Shown piece by piece: positions 1-12,280 of a stretch of DNA of 64,000 nt. The notes below the pieces were generated by a model. That model was not told the DNA's origin. It was given only the letters and a program-made list of their open reading frames with translations, and ran no database searches. Each line of letters opens with the position of its first letter. The first letter of the stretch is position 1. Both the position numbers and the translations under genes were made by a program. This DNA comes from Sipunculus nudus (lineage: Eukaryota; Annelida; Sipuncula; Golfingiida; Sipunculidae), in NCBI GenBank assembly GCA_026874595.1, contig CM049307.1, positions 79,958,643 to 80,022,642 on the forward strand, given 5' to 3'.

Positions 1-1215
1 AGCCGTGTGCGCCCGGGGAGGAAAGAATATGTTTATGTTATAAAGGATGGACAGAAAGTACATAAACAGAAACGCTTCCTACTTGTAAATATGAATGAGT
101 TGTATGTTACCTTTAAAGGTGCCCATTCACCTACCTTTTGAAAATGTATTTATGTGATATCTGGCTTCTTATGTGTATATATGAATGATCTAATGGTAAT
201 TTCGGTCGTGAAAATTTCTTATTACGCCTTCGTGAAGATTGTATGAACTTGTTTATCAACAACATGTTTGTAAACACAGCAATGTTGACAAACGGGAAAA
301 ACATGTAACTTAGGATTGTAGGTTGCATATATGAGGAGGTAGAAAGGTCACTTGTTGAAAAATGTTATTTGCAAACCTCTGGCTTTCCTACTTGCTTCCA
401 GATGCCCTTGTTGAATTTATTTTGATTTTTTTGTCGGGCCCCCTCATAATATAAACACATTGATATATATATAACAAGCTGTCTAAGTGCTGTGATATGC
501 ATGTTTTCTGGGGTTTTTTTATTAAGGCTCCAAGGGATTATCTTTAGTTTATAAAGGTCAGTTAGGTGATTGGGCCCCTTTAAATATGAGACATCTTTTT
601 AAATGCGGTTTTCTAAATTTCGGATCTCAGCTCCAGGTTTAGTGTGACCGTTGGCACTTGTAGTTATTCTGTTTGTGTGTGTACATTTCACAAAATTCTA
701 AACTGCAAATAACAGGTTTGTAAAAACTTCATGGTTTGTACAACAAAACACTTATGTCTAAAATTGTCTGCAATGTCAAGTCCAGGGACTACATGCTCAA
801 TAAATGTGCAAACTGCCCTGGCAAGGAAGCACATAAGATATTTCTGAGTATCTTGTCGGAACAGATACTAATAAGGCTGTTGAAGCTGAGTGCTATTGAC
901 CTTTAAACTGTGGCTGCATACCGACAGAATGACATTGGTTACACAGGAAGAACCACTCTCAGATTTCATTGAGCATTTATGAAACAAGATGAATGATTTG
1001 ACATGTCACGATTTTATTGCCAAGACTCGAAGTAATTACTTGAAACAACTGAAATGTCCTTATTTTGAGTGATTTTGCAGATAAATACAGCTTTGTCATT
1101 CAGGACGCAGCTCAAGGCTACCATTAGGATAACACCCAGTGCATTCTCCATCCCTTTATAATATATCATGAAGAAGGTGACAGTGTATCTTGCCCTAGTG
1201 TCTACATGATAAGTG
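1..1215 (+). pseudogene. Relic of a conserved invertebrate gene of unknown function
   Basis: Coding remnants lie in order along the + strand. Bases 1-141 are open from the window edge and contain RPGRKEYVYVIKDGQKVHKQ and ELYVTFKGAHSP before a TGA. Around 601-715, a shifted frame gives GFSKF-like residues and then FSVTVGTCSYSVCVCTFHK. Around 770-865 the frame reads RDYMLNKCANCPGKEAH. Around 1071-1215 it reads DFADKYSFVIQDAAQGYH, a TAG stop (1125-1127), then DNTQC and HPFIIYHEEGD. I recall this order of motifs from uncharacterised, often multicopy invertebrate proteins in which the H before the stop is followed by W, so TAG probably replaces TGG. No enzyme function can be named. The nonsense codon and frameshifts show it is dead; the 5' part lies outside the window. 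Confidence 0.5.
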
Positions 1216-1680
1216 AAAAGAAAAAAAAATGATCACGCTTGTCAGATGGTCACTACTATAAGTCATTAATGTACCTAAAGCCAAACTGGTTGCAGATTTG
1301 CTCCTATGAGACAAATTACTACTTATTCAATATATCTGTTTCACATTTGGCTGCAGTCAGCTACTAATAGACAAGTTACTACTAATGCAATATTTCTTTC
1401 AGTTAAATGTGAGAGGATGTTCTACATGGGGCATCATCTTGCCTTTCAAGAAACATAGTTTAAACCTATGTTCATATGCCTTATTAATTATGAGTTTTCT
1501 GCATCCTGATCCCCTGATAAAAAATGCTGTGTAGCAGATATTAATTAATTTCAAGTTCTGAAATCGCTCATTGGGACACAGTAAAACCAAGATGCCACAA
1601 GTCGAAATTATAAGCTTACCGCAGGTCCTCATATTATGTCTCGTACCAATCTACAACAGCATCGGGGGCGTATCCATGAA

Positions 1681-1730
1681 CACACACACAAACACACACA
1701 CACACATACACATATATATATATATATATA
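1681..1730. repeat. (CA)n/(TA)n microsatellite
   Basis: About 25 bp of CA repeats run directly into about 20 bp of TA repeats. Confidence 0.95.
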
Positions 1731-1792
1731 ACAGTTCATCTCATTGGTAGATATATATTACAGGTCATCTCTGTACATCTCACATCAAACAT

Positions 1793-2453
1793 TTACGCCC
1801 TTCTCCAGCGGTCCAACTTTTTGGATAATTCCGCAAGTTTCTTCCGAAATAACTCTGGGTGTTTTGTACATGAGACATGTTTCAGTTTCTTAAAAGTGGG
1901 GAAACACGTCGTGGTATAGAGATTTTCTCCTTTAAGGAGTGCAACAAAGTCCGAGATGTTTGTCCTATCTCTCTTCTTCCCGATGGAATGATAGTGTTCG
2001 TGCTCACTCACATATGTGCATGTACCCCAAAGAACTTGTCAATCTCTCGCCCAAAGGACCCAGCCAGTTGGTCATACATACCCACCACGGCATCAGTGAT
2101 GTTTGACCCAGCGTGGAACAATCCATCTGCAAGATAAGGCAACATGCATGATGATGCTTGTCGAAATGAAAATTAAAGAACCAATGTGGTATATTTTATT
2201 TGATGTGTTTTTCTACTAAGCATTGTTTTGAACAACCACTGTATGGTTTTTGCGTTATTAGAATATCAACCCAAATACTTATATATTATCTTTTGTGAAA
2301 GACGGAACTCCTGGTCTGAGCCACTGCACAGAATTTGACTTAATTTGACAGAATTCGGGAAGTTATTGTCCGAAATGGAATCCTGGATAGAAAGGCTAAC
2401 AAGCAGAGAAAAAGAGAGACAATCAAACCTGACCGAAGTAAGAAACACTAATA

Positions 2454-2502
<49 letters not shown>

Positions 2503-2640
2503 CTCCCAATAATATTTACCTTTAAACTCTCGGTTTAAAAACTCATTCACAATATCCAGCCCCAGGCTGTGGCCAGCTCCATCTCGCAGGTTAGCAGTCC
2601 TGTTCCATAGGGGATCCATTCTCACTCTTTCGGGCGCTTA
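1793..2640 (-). pseudogene. DUF6589-like gene relic, two exons
   Basis: The upstream exon (about 2630 down to 2520) encodes LWNRTANLRDGAGHSLGLDI and then VNEFLNREFK, ending at donor AAAG|GTAAAT. The next exon opens after TTGCAG at 2126 and runs to a TAA at 1793. The phases match: G joins AT to make Asp, giving DGLFHAGSNITDAVV. The pattern W-x-R-x-x-N...LDI...E-x-L-N-R-x-x-K followed by G-x-N-I-T is what I know from the DUF6589 region of uncharacterised, often transposon-associated invertebrate proteins. In exon 2 the frame shifts by one base near 2010, between FFGVHAH and VSEHEHYHS, so the copy is broken. The C-terminus is basic (KKLDRWRRA). It faces the relic at 1-1215. The family assignment is moderate; the exon structure is firmer. 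Confidence 0.45.
2459..2502. repeat. (GA)n microsatellite in the relic's intron
   Basis: A GT/GA repeat tract sits just inside the intron between the two DUF6589-like exons. An open frame across it (LSLSLSLS on the minus strand) is an artefact of the repeat. Confidence 0.9.
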
Positions 2641-3484
2641 GCCATGGTTATCTTGAAAAAGACACAATTCATGCTGGCATAGTAATTTGTAATGCACTGC
2701 ACATTTCTGGGTATGTTTCTTTAACTATTTAAAAATTCACACGTTCCATAAATGAGGAATAAACTGAAAAGTTACATGACACTTCAAACTACTGCGACAG
2801 ACTGAAGTTGATGAGCTACTTTAAAATATCATATGAAAATATAAGCATCTGTAAGATTTGCAACTGATATATTCATGTTGAAACATTAGTAATGATGTAG
2901 GTATACATTAAAACTATAACATTTAAACATAAAATTAAATGACGATTTTATACATCTAGGTAAATATCTGTACACCTCAAGTTTTAGCCTTTACCACAAC
3001 TTGTGAAACAGGCATGTACATTACCAAGAATAGCTGTATAATTAATAATCAGTTGTGTTATAGCCTCTCTGTACACGTGTTTTTCCTTGGTCCTTTTGAT
3101 CAATAAGCCGAAGTTTGATTCTGTTGCTAAATACATGAAAAATTCTTTATGTAATTGACGGTCTTTTACCCCGCGGTCTTGTTGTCCGCTATACCCAGGT
3201 GAGGAACAAAAACATCCATTTAAACTGAATTTTTTTCGTGTATCTCATAGTTCAATGTCCTCCTTTCATGTGATTACATTTTATTACCCTTTTCAATGTT
3301 TTTTTTATATTTATCTAAACCCTCTGGGTAGGGCTAACTTGACCTTAAGGCACCATTTTATGGGTTCAACGCCAAGACTGAAAAGGCCAGTAGCTGAAGA
3401 CCATAGTACTAACCAACACTTTTGGCCTCGAACTTAGAAACAGTAGTCTTGTTACATCGTCAAAGGCACCAGGGAGCTACATAC
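2641..3484. other. No gene seen
   Basis: AT-rich sequence with no convincing exon or repeat structure. The ORF at 3255-3437 has no recognisable motif. Confidence 0.5.
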
Positions 3485-4290
3485 ATAATAATAATAATAA
3501 TAATTTATTTTGTAAAGCGTAAAATCCACCAGCCATGGTGCCCTTAACGCTGTACATGACTAAAAGAGACAAATGGACAGATATTTGTTCAATTAGCAAT
3601 TAATAAAATGAATGAATTAAACATTAAAAAGTAAAGTTCTAAACTATAAAAAGTTCAAAGAATTCATATCACAGAAGTTCATTGACTACAATATCCGTAA
3701 AACTGTTTGAACAAATCGATTTTAAGATGATACTTGAAAACTGACAGACTGGATTGTGATCGCAGGTACTGCGGTTCTTCATTCCATAGTTTGGGACCAG
3801 CTACACCGAAAGCTCTCATGCATACAGTCGATGACCTTGTGAATGGAACAGCCAAGATATCCTAGCTGGCTGGAGGAGCGAAGCACACGACTATTGTGAT
3901 ACGGCTGAATGAGCTCCTACAGAAACTACGGAGCCAATTGGTTTTTTGCCTTAAATACAGGGACCAGAACTTTTAAGTGTATTCTTTGACACACTGGCAG
4001 CAAAGAAGAGCATGGAGCACAGGTATGATGTGATCAGATTTACTCCTTACAGTAACAATGCGCGCCGCCATATTCTGAATCCGTTGCAATTTCTGTATCA
4101 GAACAGAGGGGAGCCCACAAAGGAATCGATTACAGTAGTCCAGTTTAGAAGTAATGAAGGCATGAATAAACTTCTCTGCAGTATCTTGATTGAGATACCT
4201 TCTGATCTTACCGATATTATAAATATGATTATAAGCCGTACGACACACACTATGGATATATGCCTCCATACCAGCATTTGAGTCCATGAC
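3485..4290 (-). mobile_element. CR1/L2-type LINE, 5'-truncated 3' end
   Basis: On the minus strand from 4287 the frame reads through the C-terminal part of a non-LTR reverse transcriptase ORF2. It shows ITSKLDYCNRFLCGLP, then LQRIQNMAARIV, then SDHIIPVLHALL. After frame damage near 3975 the typical last block VAGPKLWNEEPQYLRS appears around 3800-3760. The 3' end is characteristic of this clade: a GC-rich block, then TTTACGCTTTACAAAATAAA and a (TTA)n tail at about 3487-3510. The 5' end stops near 4290 where family A repeat material begins, so only about the last 800 bp survive. It is non-functional: the polymerase domain is missing and frames are broken. Assignment to CR1 versus L2 is not resolved. 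Confidence 0.8.
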
Positions 4291-4339
4291 TACATTACCT
4301 TAATTTTAATAGGTTTTAACCTACGACGTATATCTATTC

Positions 4340-5575
4340 ACTATATAATATGAAAAATATCTGAGTAGGACGGGTGAAGTGAGGCATGGATTGAGTGGCT
4401 CGGGGAAATAGACAGTACGTTTTGCATATAAGCATGGATGCTGCAAAACCAGAGTTGGACAGGTGAAGTGAGGCATGGATTGTGTGGCGAGGGGAAATAA
4501 ATAGAGGTGTGTTGAATATAAGCATGGACGTTTGCAGCAAAAATTTGTATGTAGGTGGAGCCACCTGCCAAATACCACAAAGTTATCCAAGTTGTATACA
4601 ATTGCAAAGTTAAGCGCAGATAAGTCAATCCACTGCCGAGATATGAGTGATATTATCCCACAGCAGACAAACAGATGGATGCTTAGCAAAAATGGTTGCA
4701 GGTGGTGCCACCAATTTTGTGTATGATAAAGAGCTATGTGAGATCTATACAAATGCAAAATTTCAGGAGGATATGTCAAACGAGTCCTGAGACAGAAGCC
4801 TGGATGTCTGCAGTCTGAACGTGAAAGTATACCTGACCCACAAAATTGAGAAAGCTATCCGCATGTATATACATGCAAAATTTTAGGCAGATAAGTCAAA
4901 CCACTGCCGAGATATGAGTGATTTTGTCCCATGACAGACAAACATACAAACGCTGTGCAAAAATGGTTGCAGGTGGCGCCACCAGTTTTGCTTATGATAA
5001 AGAGCTGTGTGAGATCTTTACACATGCAAAATTTTTGCCCAATCGGTCAGACAATTTCCGAGATATGAGCTTGGATGTCTGTAGCGTAAACTTTAATGTA
5101 GGTGGCGCCACCTGTCATAAAATTGAGAAAGCTATCAAGGATGAATACACATGCAAAATTTCAGGTGGATGAGTCCATTCACTGCAGAGATATGAGTGAT
5201 TTTATCCCAAGGCAGATGAACAGATGGAAGCTGTGCAAAAATGGTTGCAGGTGGTGCCACCATTTTTATGTATGTTATAAAGCTATCCAAGGGCTACATT
5301 TGTGCAAAAAAATTTTCAAAAAAATTGGTCAAACGAGTCCGAATATATGTGGAATAATGTGTCAAAACACAGGCACAGATGGAAAGAGGACAGGTTCAGA
5401 GGTCAACACAAAATATTTTGGCACCAGTTCACAGGTGACCCTATAATCGTGTAAAGTTTCGGAAAAATCTGTCCAGTAGTCTCAGAGTTCTATTCCGGAA
5501 ACGAATGTGGCGGCGGCGGAACCCAGTCAAAAAACATAGTATCCGCCAAAACAAATTTTGCGGATACAACTAACC
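4340..5575 (+). mobile_element. Hairpin-ended tandem-unit element, family A, copy 1
   Basis: Non-coding element with roughly 271-278-bp tandem units. The phrase AAAAATGGTTGCAGGTGG recurs with GGTGG(C/T)GCCACC at 4701, 4972 and 5250; a second palindrome lies at 4554 and 5101. Shorter repeats of GAAGTGAGGCATGGATTG occur at the left (4377-4500). The right end has a CGG-rich run (5508-5521) followed by a hairpin, GTATCCG...CGGATAC, at about 5540-5567 with an inner CAAAA/TTTTG stem. Tandem units plus short tandem run plus terminal hairpin is the architecture of non-autonomous Helentron-associated elements (HINEs; pearl-like elements in bivalves). A second copy is at 52.6 kb. All ORFs inside are repeat artefacts. 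Confidence 0.7.
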
Positions 5576-6051
5576 AAGATTTTTCTAGTAAATGTTGATT
5601 GGCACTCTAATCTATATTTTATTTTCAATGAATTTTTCATTTATGCAAGATTATAAGCAATATGGGTTTGGAGATAAAGTAGGTTTTCTGGCTGGCCTAT
5701 GTAGTTTGATCAGTATTAATAAGAATTCTCCCATGTAAAATAAGAATTTTAAAAACAACCTGGTTTATTAGGTATTTGTAGCAATAGGTGACATAACTCA
5801 TTTGCATTTATTTATTATTCTTTGATACAAATAAAGAGTACGATGCACCAGTCAGTATATGCTCAACTCCAGCAATAAGAAAAACAAGAAATAACATGGA
5901 TATGGATTGTAAATAGCAGGCATCTGTATCCATACCCACTGTACCAAAACAAAAGGACTACACTGCAAAATAAATGCAGTACTTGGTTTCAGTGATAGAA
6001 AAAATGTATGTAAGATACATGGGTTATTAAAATGTATATTTTGACTAGTAT
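5576..6051. other. Region upstream of the transposase exons, no exon resolved
   Basis: The first exons and any terminal inverted repeat of the transposase unit should lie here. I could not see a start codon, a zinc finger or an inverted repeat matching the far side near 16.1-16.8 kb. Confidence 0.4.
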
Positions 6052-7804
6052 TTGAGCAAACTGTGTTTCAACCCCAATTTTTATGATGATAATACCTTAA
6101 TATCTACCACACCATCTGTATTAGCTGCCCTTTTGTCAAACAACAAGATAAATACATATCCTTGGACTTGCATTTATTTTGCCCTTTTCAGTACTGAAGA
6201 TCCTATCTCTGGCCAGCCAAACACTGAACAAAAGTTCATTGTATTCAGAAGTTGCCTGGAGAATTTGTTCAATACATGCCCCCTGTGCAGTGGACCTTGT
6301 AAGACATCATATAGCAGTGACAGGCAACACAATCGTTTTCTAATGGTCCAAGTGACACAGGCATGTACAGAAACTTGTTATGGGTAAGTCATTTCTGTTT
6401 TTTGACAGAAACTTTAAAAGAATAAGGTTTGTTGTTATATCTAAAGATCATTCATTTTACCTGCGGTAAGATAAAATATACATATTGAGTAGTAAGGACT
6501 GTTATTTAACACAGAAGTTGCCTTTTATCCTAAAATAGAAGTTAACACAATAATACTCAAGTACAACATATTGTTCATCTAAGCCTCTCATTGCTATACA
6601 CTTTACACTAATCTGAAAATATTTCAATCAATTTTATAATTATAATACAGTATGTGCTTTAATATAAGTATTTTCTAGAACTTATTTTGTCAGGATATTA
6701 TATTGCACATAATGTTGATATATATTTCAGGTATAAACGTGTTTGGGACAGTCAGCCAACGGTAAACCATACTCCTGCTGGAAATCTTATTTTAAGTGGT
6801 ACCATTCTCTTCACTGGGTCCCACTTTTCTAAGGTCAAGGCCATGTTTGATACCATGAAAATACCCATGATCTGCAGGAACACATTTGAGAAACATGAAA
6901 AAAGGGTTGTTGGAAAAAAGATTACAGAATAAAAATAATAGTGTACAAATTTCATTACATTTTACTGTGTTCTGCTTTTATAAATCATCCGTTAGGCAAA
7001 CAGGCATATTATTTTTTACAGTATTAAAGGATGCTTTCATTGAATAAGAATTGTTCCACTTCATTTAAAATGTGTACCTGAAAAGTGTGAAATAAATGTA
7101 ACCACACAAGAATACTGAAGAAAAAGTATTATAAAAATTTACACCAAATACTGTTTGGCACTGGATTTTTTTCTTTGGTGAATAAAAATTGTTGAATATA
7201 TTAAAAGTTCAAAAGTACTGAATATCCTGTGTTGATAAATGTTAATTTATAACTGAAGCATTTTGTATCTATATTTTATCACCACAGAATTCTTTTCCCC
7301 ATGGTGATAAAGCATTACAAAGAGGAACAGACAGCTACTTTGACAAGACTGCAAAGTGAAGGCAAAGGACTGATCTTGGGTGGAGATGCAAGAATGGATT
7401 CCCCTGGACACTGTGCCAAATATGGATCCTATACCACCATGGACCTCACCACTGGGAAGATCATAGACCTTCAGCTTGTCCAGGGAGGAGGCAAGGCAAA
7501 TACATGACAAAGTCTGGTTAACACTCAAACAGACCTACTGTTCGATTTAGATCAGTTATTTAACATCTACCAGACATCCTGGTCACAATTTACATGAGCA
7601 CTTTTAACTCACTATATACACATGTTTAGCTACCGAAATTATTCCTGTTTTTATTCCATGAAACAACTATGATGTGATGCATTTACACTGACAAAGATGT
7701 ATTTGCATCCCTCTAAATCCACCATAGGAGGGAAGAATAATATGTGCCCTTTTGTCCCCCCCCCCAGCTCCCTTCCCCTATGTAACGTGATGTATCAGAA
7801 ACTC

Positions 7805-8163
7805 CTGCTTTTTTTTTTTAAAGTCTGCAGAAACTGATGAAACACTCCATGATCAATATCCATGCAAAGAATCATGATGATCAAGGCATTAGTTATTCAG
7901 ATATTTGAGCTTTTGTATGAAATTTTCCATTATTCTGGGGGGTACTTCGGAGCCTCATAGCTGGGTGAATATGGGTAACAGAGACCTTATTTCAGGTTTC
8001 CTAGGAGATTTTCTATAGACCTCCCTGGATGTCAAGTAGGAAGATTCTAGGTCCAGCAGTTACGATTTGTGCCCTGTCAACGGACAGACGCCAGGACGAC
8101 CGGACAGCGGACAAAGAGTGATTGCTAAAGCTCAGATGACTTACAGTCAGCTGAGCTAAAAAC
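7805..8163 (-). mobile_element. Family B hairpin-ended element, one unit, inside a transposase intron
   Basis: Reverse orientation copy of the unit seen at 27.4-29.3 kb: CTGCAGAAACTGATGAAACA, GGTACTTCGGAGCC, GGTAACAGAGACC and TAGGTCCAGCAGTTACGA occur in matching order. It ends with GGACAG-rich short repeats and hairpin AGCTCAGATGAC-TTACA-GTCAGCTGAGCT (8129-8157) plus an A-run. It lies wholly between transposase exons at 7483 and 8415. Confidence 0.75.
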
Positions 8164-8250
8164 AAATGTAGTTTTACATTTTATCTCCTATTAGGATGCA
8201 ACAAAGTTAGATGGGACTGTCCGACATGCTTGAGCATCCCAGTTTTTCCT

Positions 8251-8253
<3 letters not shown>

Positions 8254-8313
<60 letters not shown>
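8254..8313. repeat. (TA)n microsatellite
   Basis: About 30 uninterrupted TA units next to the family B copy; ORFs reading YIYIYI across it are artefacts. Confidence 0.95.
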
Positions 8314-8318
<5 letters not shown>

Positions 8319-10305
8319 CATGTGGCAGGGCATTAAATACAAGCCTCTGAACCCTTGAAACTGTTCATTTGCATCCGACATTTACAGTGTGTTGTTTGCC
8401 TAAATATGTTGTAGAGTAATGAAGTTAAGAACTCTTACTGGATGGAACCAGAAGGTCTCAAGAGGGCCTTAGACCACCTGGAAGCAAACCAGCTCACAGT
8501 GGACACCTTGGTCACAGATAGACACAGATCCATTTGCAGGTTCATCAGACAGACCTATCCGCATGTGAACCACTACTATGACATCTGGCATGTTGCAAAG
8601 GGTAAGAAGACCTTAAATGAATTTTTCTGCATGTGTATTTTCTCATATGAGATTTAATAAACATATAAACTAGGTCTAGTCATGCTATAATGAAGACTGA
8701 ATTATAACAAAGAGTTAACAAAAATTATAACAAAAATTTCCTTCAAATATTTAGCTTTTTTTCACTGGTTATGAAATGGAGCAGATTTCAAAATTCCCTT
8801 TAGATTAGATTGGCTTAATTTAAGCAAAATATGTAAATCATATGACAGCTCATTCAGCAATAGAAAAAGTTTAAGAGACCTGTCTGGAGGTTCATAATAT
8901 TGTTATATAGAAATAGAAGCTAGGTTGGAAGAAATAATTTTGAGAAGCAAGATCCATGTATTTCTGTGCTTTATGGATATATATATGTTAGTCCTGCACT
9001 CTCTTGAGGGGACTAATGTTGGTTTGGCTGCCCACAGAATAAAATAGTCGCCTATCTAAAATATCACAGGTTTAAGCAAAGCACTGGATGCACTTGGCAT
9101 GAAGAGTGGCTGTGAGGTGGTGAAGCTGTGGAAAAAATCAGTGATCAACCACCTCTACTGGTGTGCCGCCTCAACACCAGATGGGAATGAAGAGTTGATG
9201 GAGGCCAAGTGGAGATCTCTGTTAGGCCACATGCAAAACAAGCATGTGCACAACAACACATTGTGGCCAAAGTGTTCACACGGGACTCTTGGACCTAATG
9301 AACGCCGGAATTGGTTGAAACCAGGTAAACTTATTTACATCTTTGTGTGTGCGTATGTGTGTATAGACTGTATCTACTAAAATAAATTTATTTTGTTCCA
9401 ATTCAAAAAGTATTTTTTACAGTTTTTTTCCCAGTGGAACTGCTGTTTGTCTCTCAGAATCTCTATCATAACACCTTTTACAAGGGAGGAGTATTTATCA
9501 CACTGTTATTACTGACATTATACATTAGATTTTAATGACCGTTTGCAAGGAAATCTTGAATTTAATGTTTTAGACCTGAACACATGTTCAGCCAGGTTGT
9601 CGAAAACTATGTAGATAGCATCATTTTGTAAGAAAGGCAGGGACAGCTTTGCAGTTTTGATCAAGTGTCCACAGTAATCAACATGTCATCAAACATGATG
9701 CTCTGTTGTCAAATTGCTATACAGATAGATAACTCAAATTCATGTTTACACTCTATAGCAATAAAGGTATCTAATTTCAAGTTCTGACTCTAAGGAGATT
9801 TTACTCAGACATGTTAGGATGTCAAGTTACATAAAGCCTTCGTACCCAGCTGATGGATTTGTAGGCAAACTACATACAAAGGGTCTTCACTATAGCCCAG
9901 CTAAGCTATAATCTATCAATCAAGTATAAACAGAAAGGATAATGTTTTTAATTTAATGAATGTTTAAAAGAACCCGGTTCATAGGAAGTTAGATAATTAT
10001 GTACTCCTGACCCTAAAATTGAAAATTCCCTGTCCCTGAGTTGTTGAGGTCCAACGTGTGTTATAGTCATGTTCATTTCTTTCTACAGACTTTATCTAGC
10101 TGTGTTGCATTTTAACGAGAATGCTGAGCGGCCCTACTTAGAGGACCAGCATGGACGAAGGAGGCAGCAAGTTCACTTCCCAAAGTCTAAGAAAGGAAAG
10201 GCATCAGTGAGGTTGTGTAAACCTCCTCCAACATACAGTTAGTATAAATACTGAATGTAGTGACACTAATAATTTGAAATCCATGCTCTCCCATGTGTGT
10301 GTGTG

Positions 10306-10307
<2 letters not shown>

Positions 10308-10340
<33 letters not shown>
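10308..10340. repeat. Poly-G tract
   Basis: A GT-rich start followed by about 33 consecutive G, in the last transposase intron. The length is likely uncertain in the assembly. Confidence 0.9.
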
Positions 10341-10341
<1 letters not shown>

Positions 10342-12280
10342 GTGTGGGATGATCCCCACCTTGGCTTACATTCACATATTCGACCCATATTTGCAGTTTC
10401 ATTCATGCATAAAAAAAACATACATTTGTGAATATTCCTTTGCAGTTTTCCTCAACCCAAATTATATGCAGAATCTACTACAAAATTTAATTAATTCTTC
10501 AGCCTCCATTCCCTAAATCGCCTGGAAAAACTGAGAGACACATCCCCCTGAATATACTGCACAACTTAAGAGAAGTACAAATTTATTTGAAAACACCAAA
10601 TTTCCATGAATGCCAATATTTACCAAGAGTTCAAGTTAAACGCTAAACCTACTGTCTTGATAAAGTAAACTTTATGAATATATTAACTGATTGGTTCTAT
10701 ACAACAACTTTCTGAAGGGTTCTATTAACCTATGTTAACACATTTATGACACAATTTCAGATTATGCGTCTGTTCTACTTGACAAAATCTTTGCTGATAC
10801 AGAATGGAAAAGCCTTTCAACAGTAACCTGTGATATGAGCATCCCTCCACCACTTGCTGCCAAGTCCAGACAAGCTAGCCAAGAGGAGGCCTCTGATGTC
10901 TTGACCAAGAAGAGATGCCGTTATTGTCACAACTCAGAGTAGTGCTTTTTGTAAATATTCTGAACTTGTGATAGGAGGATTTTCAGCAACTTTAAATAAC
11001 ACTTTTTATGATTAACATTTTAGGGACATCTCACACAAAAATGGATCATCACCTATACAAGCACAGCATAGTATAAAATCACACATGGTATAAAACATTT
11101 TTGTCATAATGCTGGCACAAATCCAACATTTACTTCACCTGGTCCCAGGGTAAAAGTCTCTCTTATTTTATTATAGCAGCAAGCTGGTAACATTCTTGCC
11201 TAAGATGCCCCAGCACCATCTCACCAACTGGCGGTAGGCAGTGTATCTGTACTTCCTGAAAAGAAATATATTTTTTTTTATCATATAAACATTCTGGTAG
11301 AATAAATTGTATGATTTCAGGGGTATAATGAAATTTAGCATGGACTGACAGATCACACATAATCAATTTTTAACTTTTACCATGTCCAGCCTAATTTGGG
11401 TTAAGAAGACCTAGCCTGGTGGTTCTACAAATAATTTATACACATCTTGCCAATAAGTTATATTTCCAAGTGATAATATGTGAAATCAATGCACATTAAC
11501 TTTGTTAATATTATTCATTAACTTTAAAGAAAGAGTATCTAGATACAGGTTGAATGGTATAATAATGTCAGACAAAACAGAAAAAAAAATAAAGGCAACC
11601 AAGAGAGAGCACATTTGCCTCCACCAACACTCTGGGTCATCACAGCCAGAATATTAGCATGAACACACTCTGATGCATGGTCCATTAGCATAGAAAATAT
11701 ATTAATCAAAACCTAACAAAATGTGTGTCACGGTTCATCAACCTGATGGCTGCACCACAGGTCAGCTCTGTGTGCCAGATCAAAGGCAGATTCCACTGTA
11801 CAACACAAGGCGCCATCAAACCCTTTCAGAATTTACATTTAAAAGTTCTTTTAAAACTTAAAATTGTGATGCAGATTACATCCTAAATTTAATGAACTGC
11901 TCATAGGGTTTGACACTGATGGTTACCCTAAACAAAATTGAATCAAATGCAAATCACAACTTTTCACACATGTTGCTCACAGCTAAACCTACCTATGGTA
12001 ATCTTACCCTGGTGGAGGTTTATTGAAACATGTAAACCAAAAAAATATATTCACTTGTTTATGTTGACTTGCAAAGGCCCATACTGCTGTTTATATGCAT
12101 AATATGCTGTCTCCAGAACGAACACATTGAGGCAAAGAGGATCAAATCCAGGATGATCCACAATACATCCTACAGGCTCTGGCAACTGGTCCATCTTTTG
12201 CTGGATTTCCTGGATCTCTGTACAACACAATGATTCATGTGCCCGTTCCATTGGCACACAATGTCCACATAAACACCAGT

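Larger units (their letters stand above)
6052..10942 (+). pseudogene. Kolobok-like DDE transposase gene, multi-exon, decayed
   Basis: Exons: about 6070-6383 (KFIVFRSCLENLFNTCPLC), 6731-about 6904 (KRVWDSQPTVNHTPAGN), 7288-7483 (ILGGDARMDSPGHCAKYGSY), 8415-8601 (LVTDRHRSICRFIRQ and YDIWHVAKG), 9070-9324 (KLWKKSVINHLYWCAASTPD), 10089-10237 (RLYLAVLHFNENAE, FPKSKKG) and 10761-10942 (basic tail RCRYCHNSE, then TAG). Most borders are GT..AG and phase-matched. The GGDARxDSPG and TDRH aspartates with a later acidic residue fit a DDE/D transposase, and I recall this set from Kolobok-type transposases. Lesions: one base too many at the exon 2-3 border, GG instead of GT after 7483, and a missing exon between 9324 and 10089 (phases there do not fit). 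The N-terminus is not found. It could alternatively be a domesticated gene with unusual splicing, but the phase break argues for decay. Confidence 0.65.

Noticed and set aside
2266-2625. Minus-strand 119-codon frame as one protein
   Set aside because: Only its N-terminal part (before the AAAG|GTAAAT donor) is coding; the rest reads intron and (GA)n repeat as LSLSLSLS.
4321-4779. 152-codon minus-strand frame with overlapping shorter frames
   Set aside because: It reads through family A repeat units; the repeated peptide phrases mirror the DNA repeat.
10187-10516. ORFs across the poly-G tract on both strands
   Set aside because: Poly-Gly/poly-Pro artefacts of a homopolymer.
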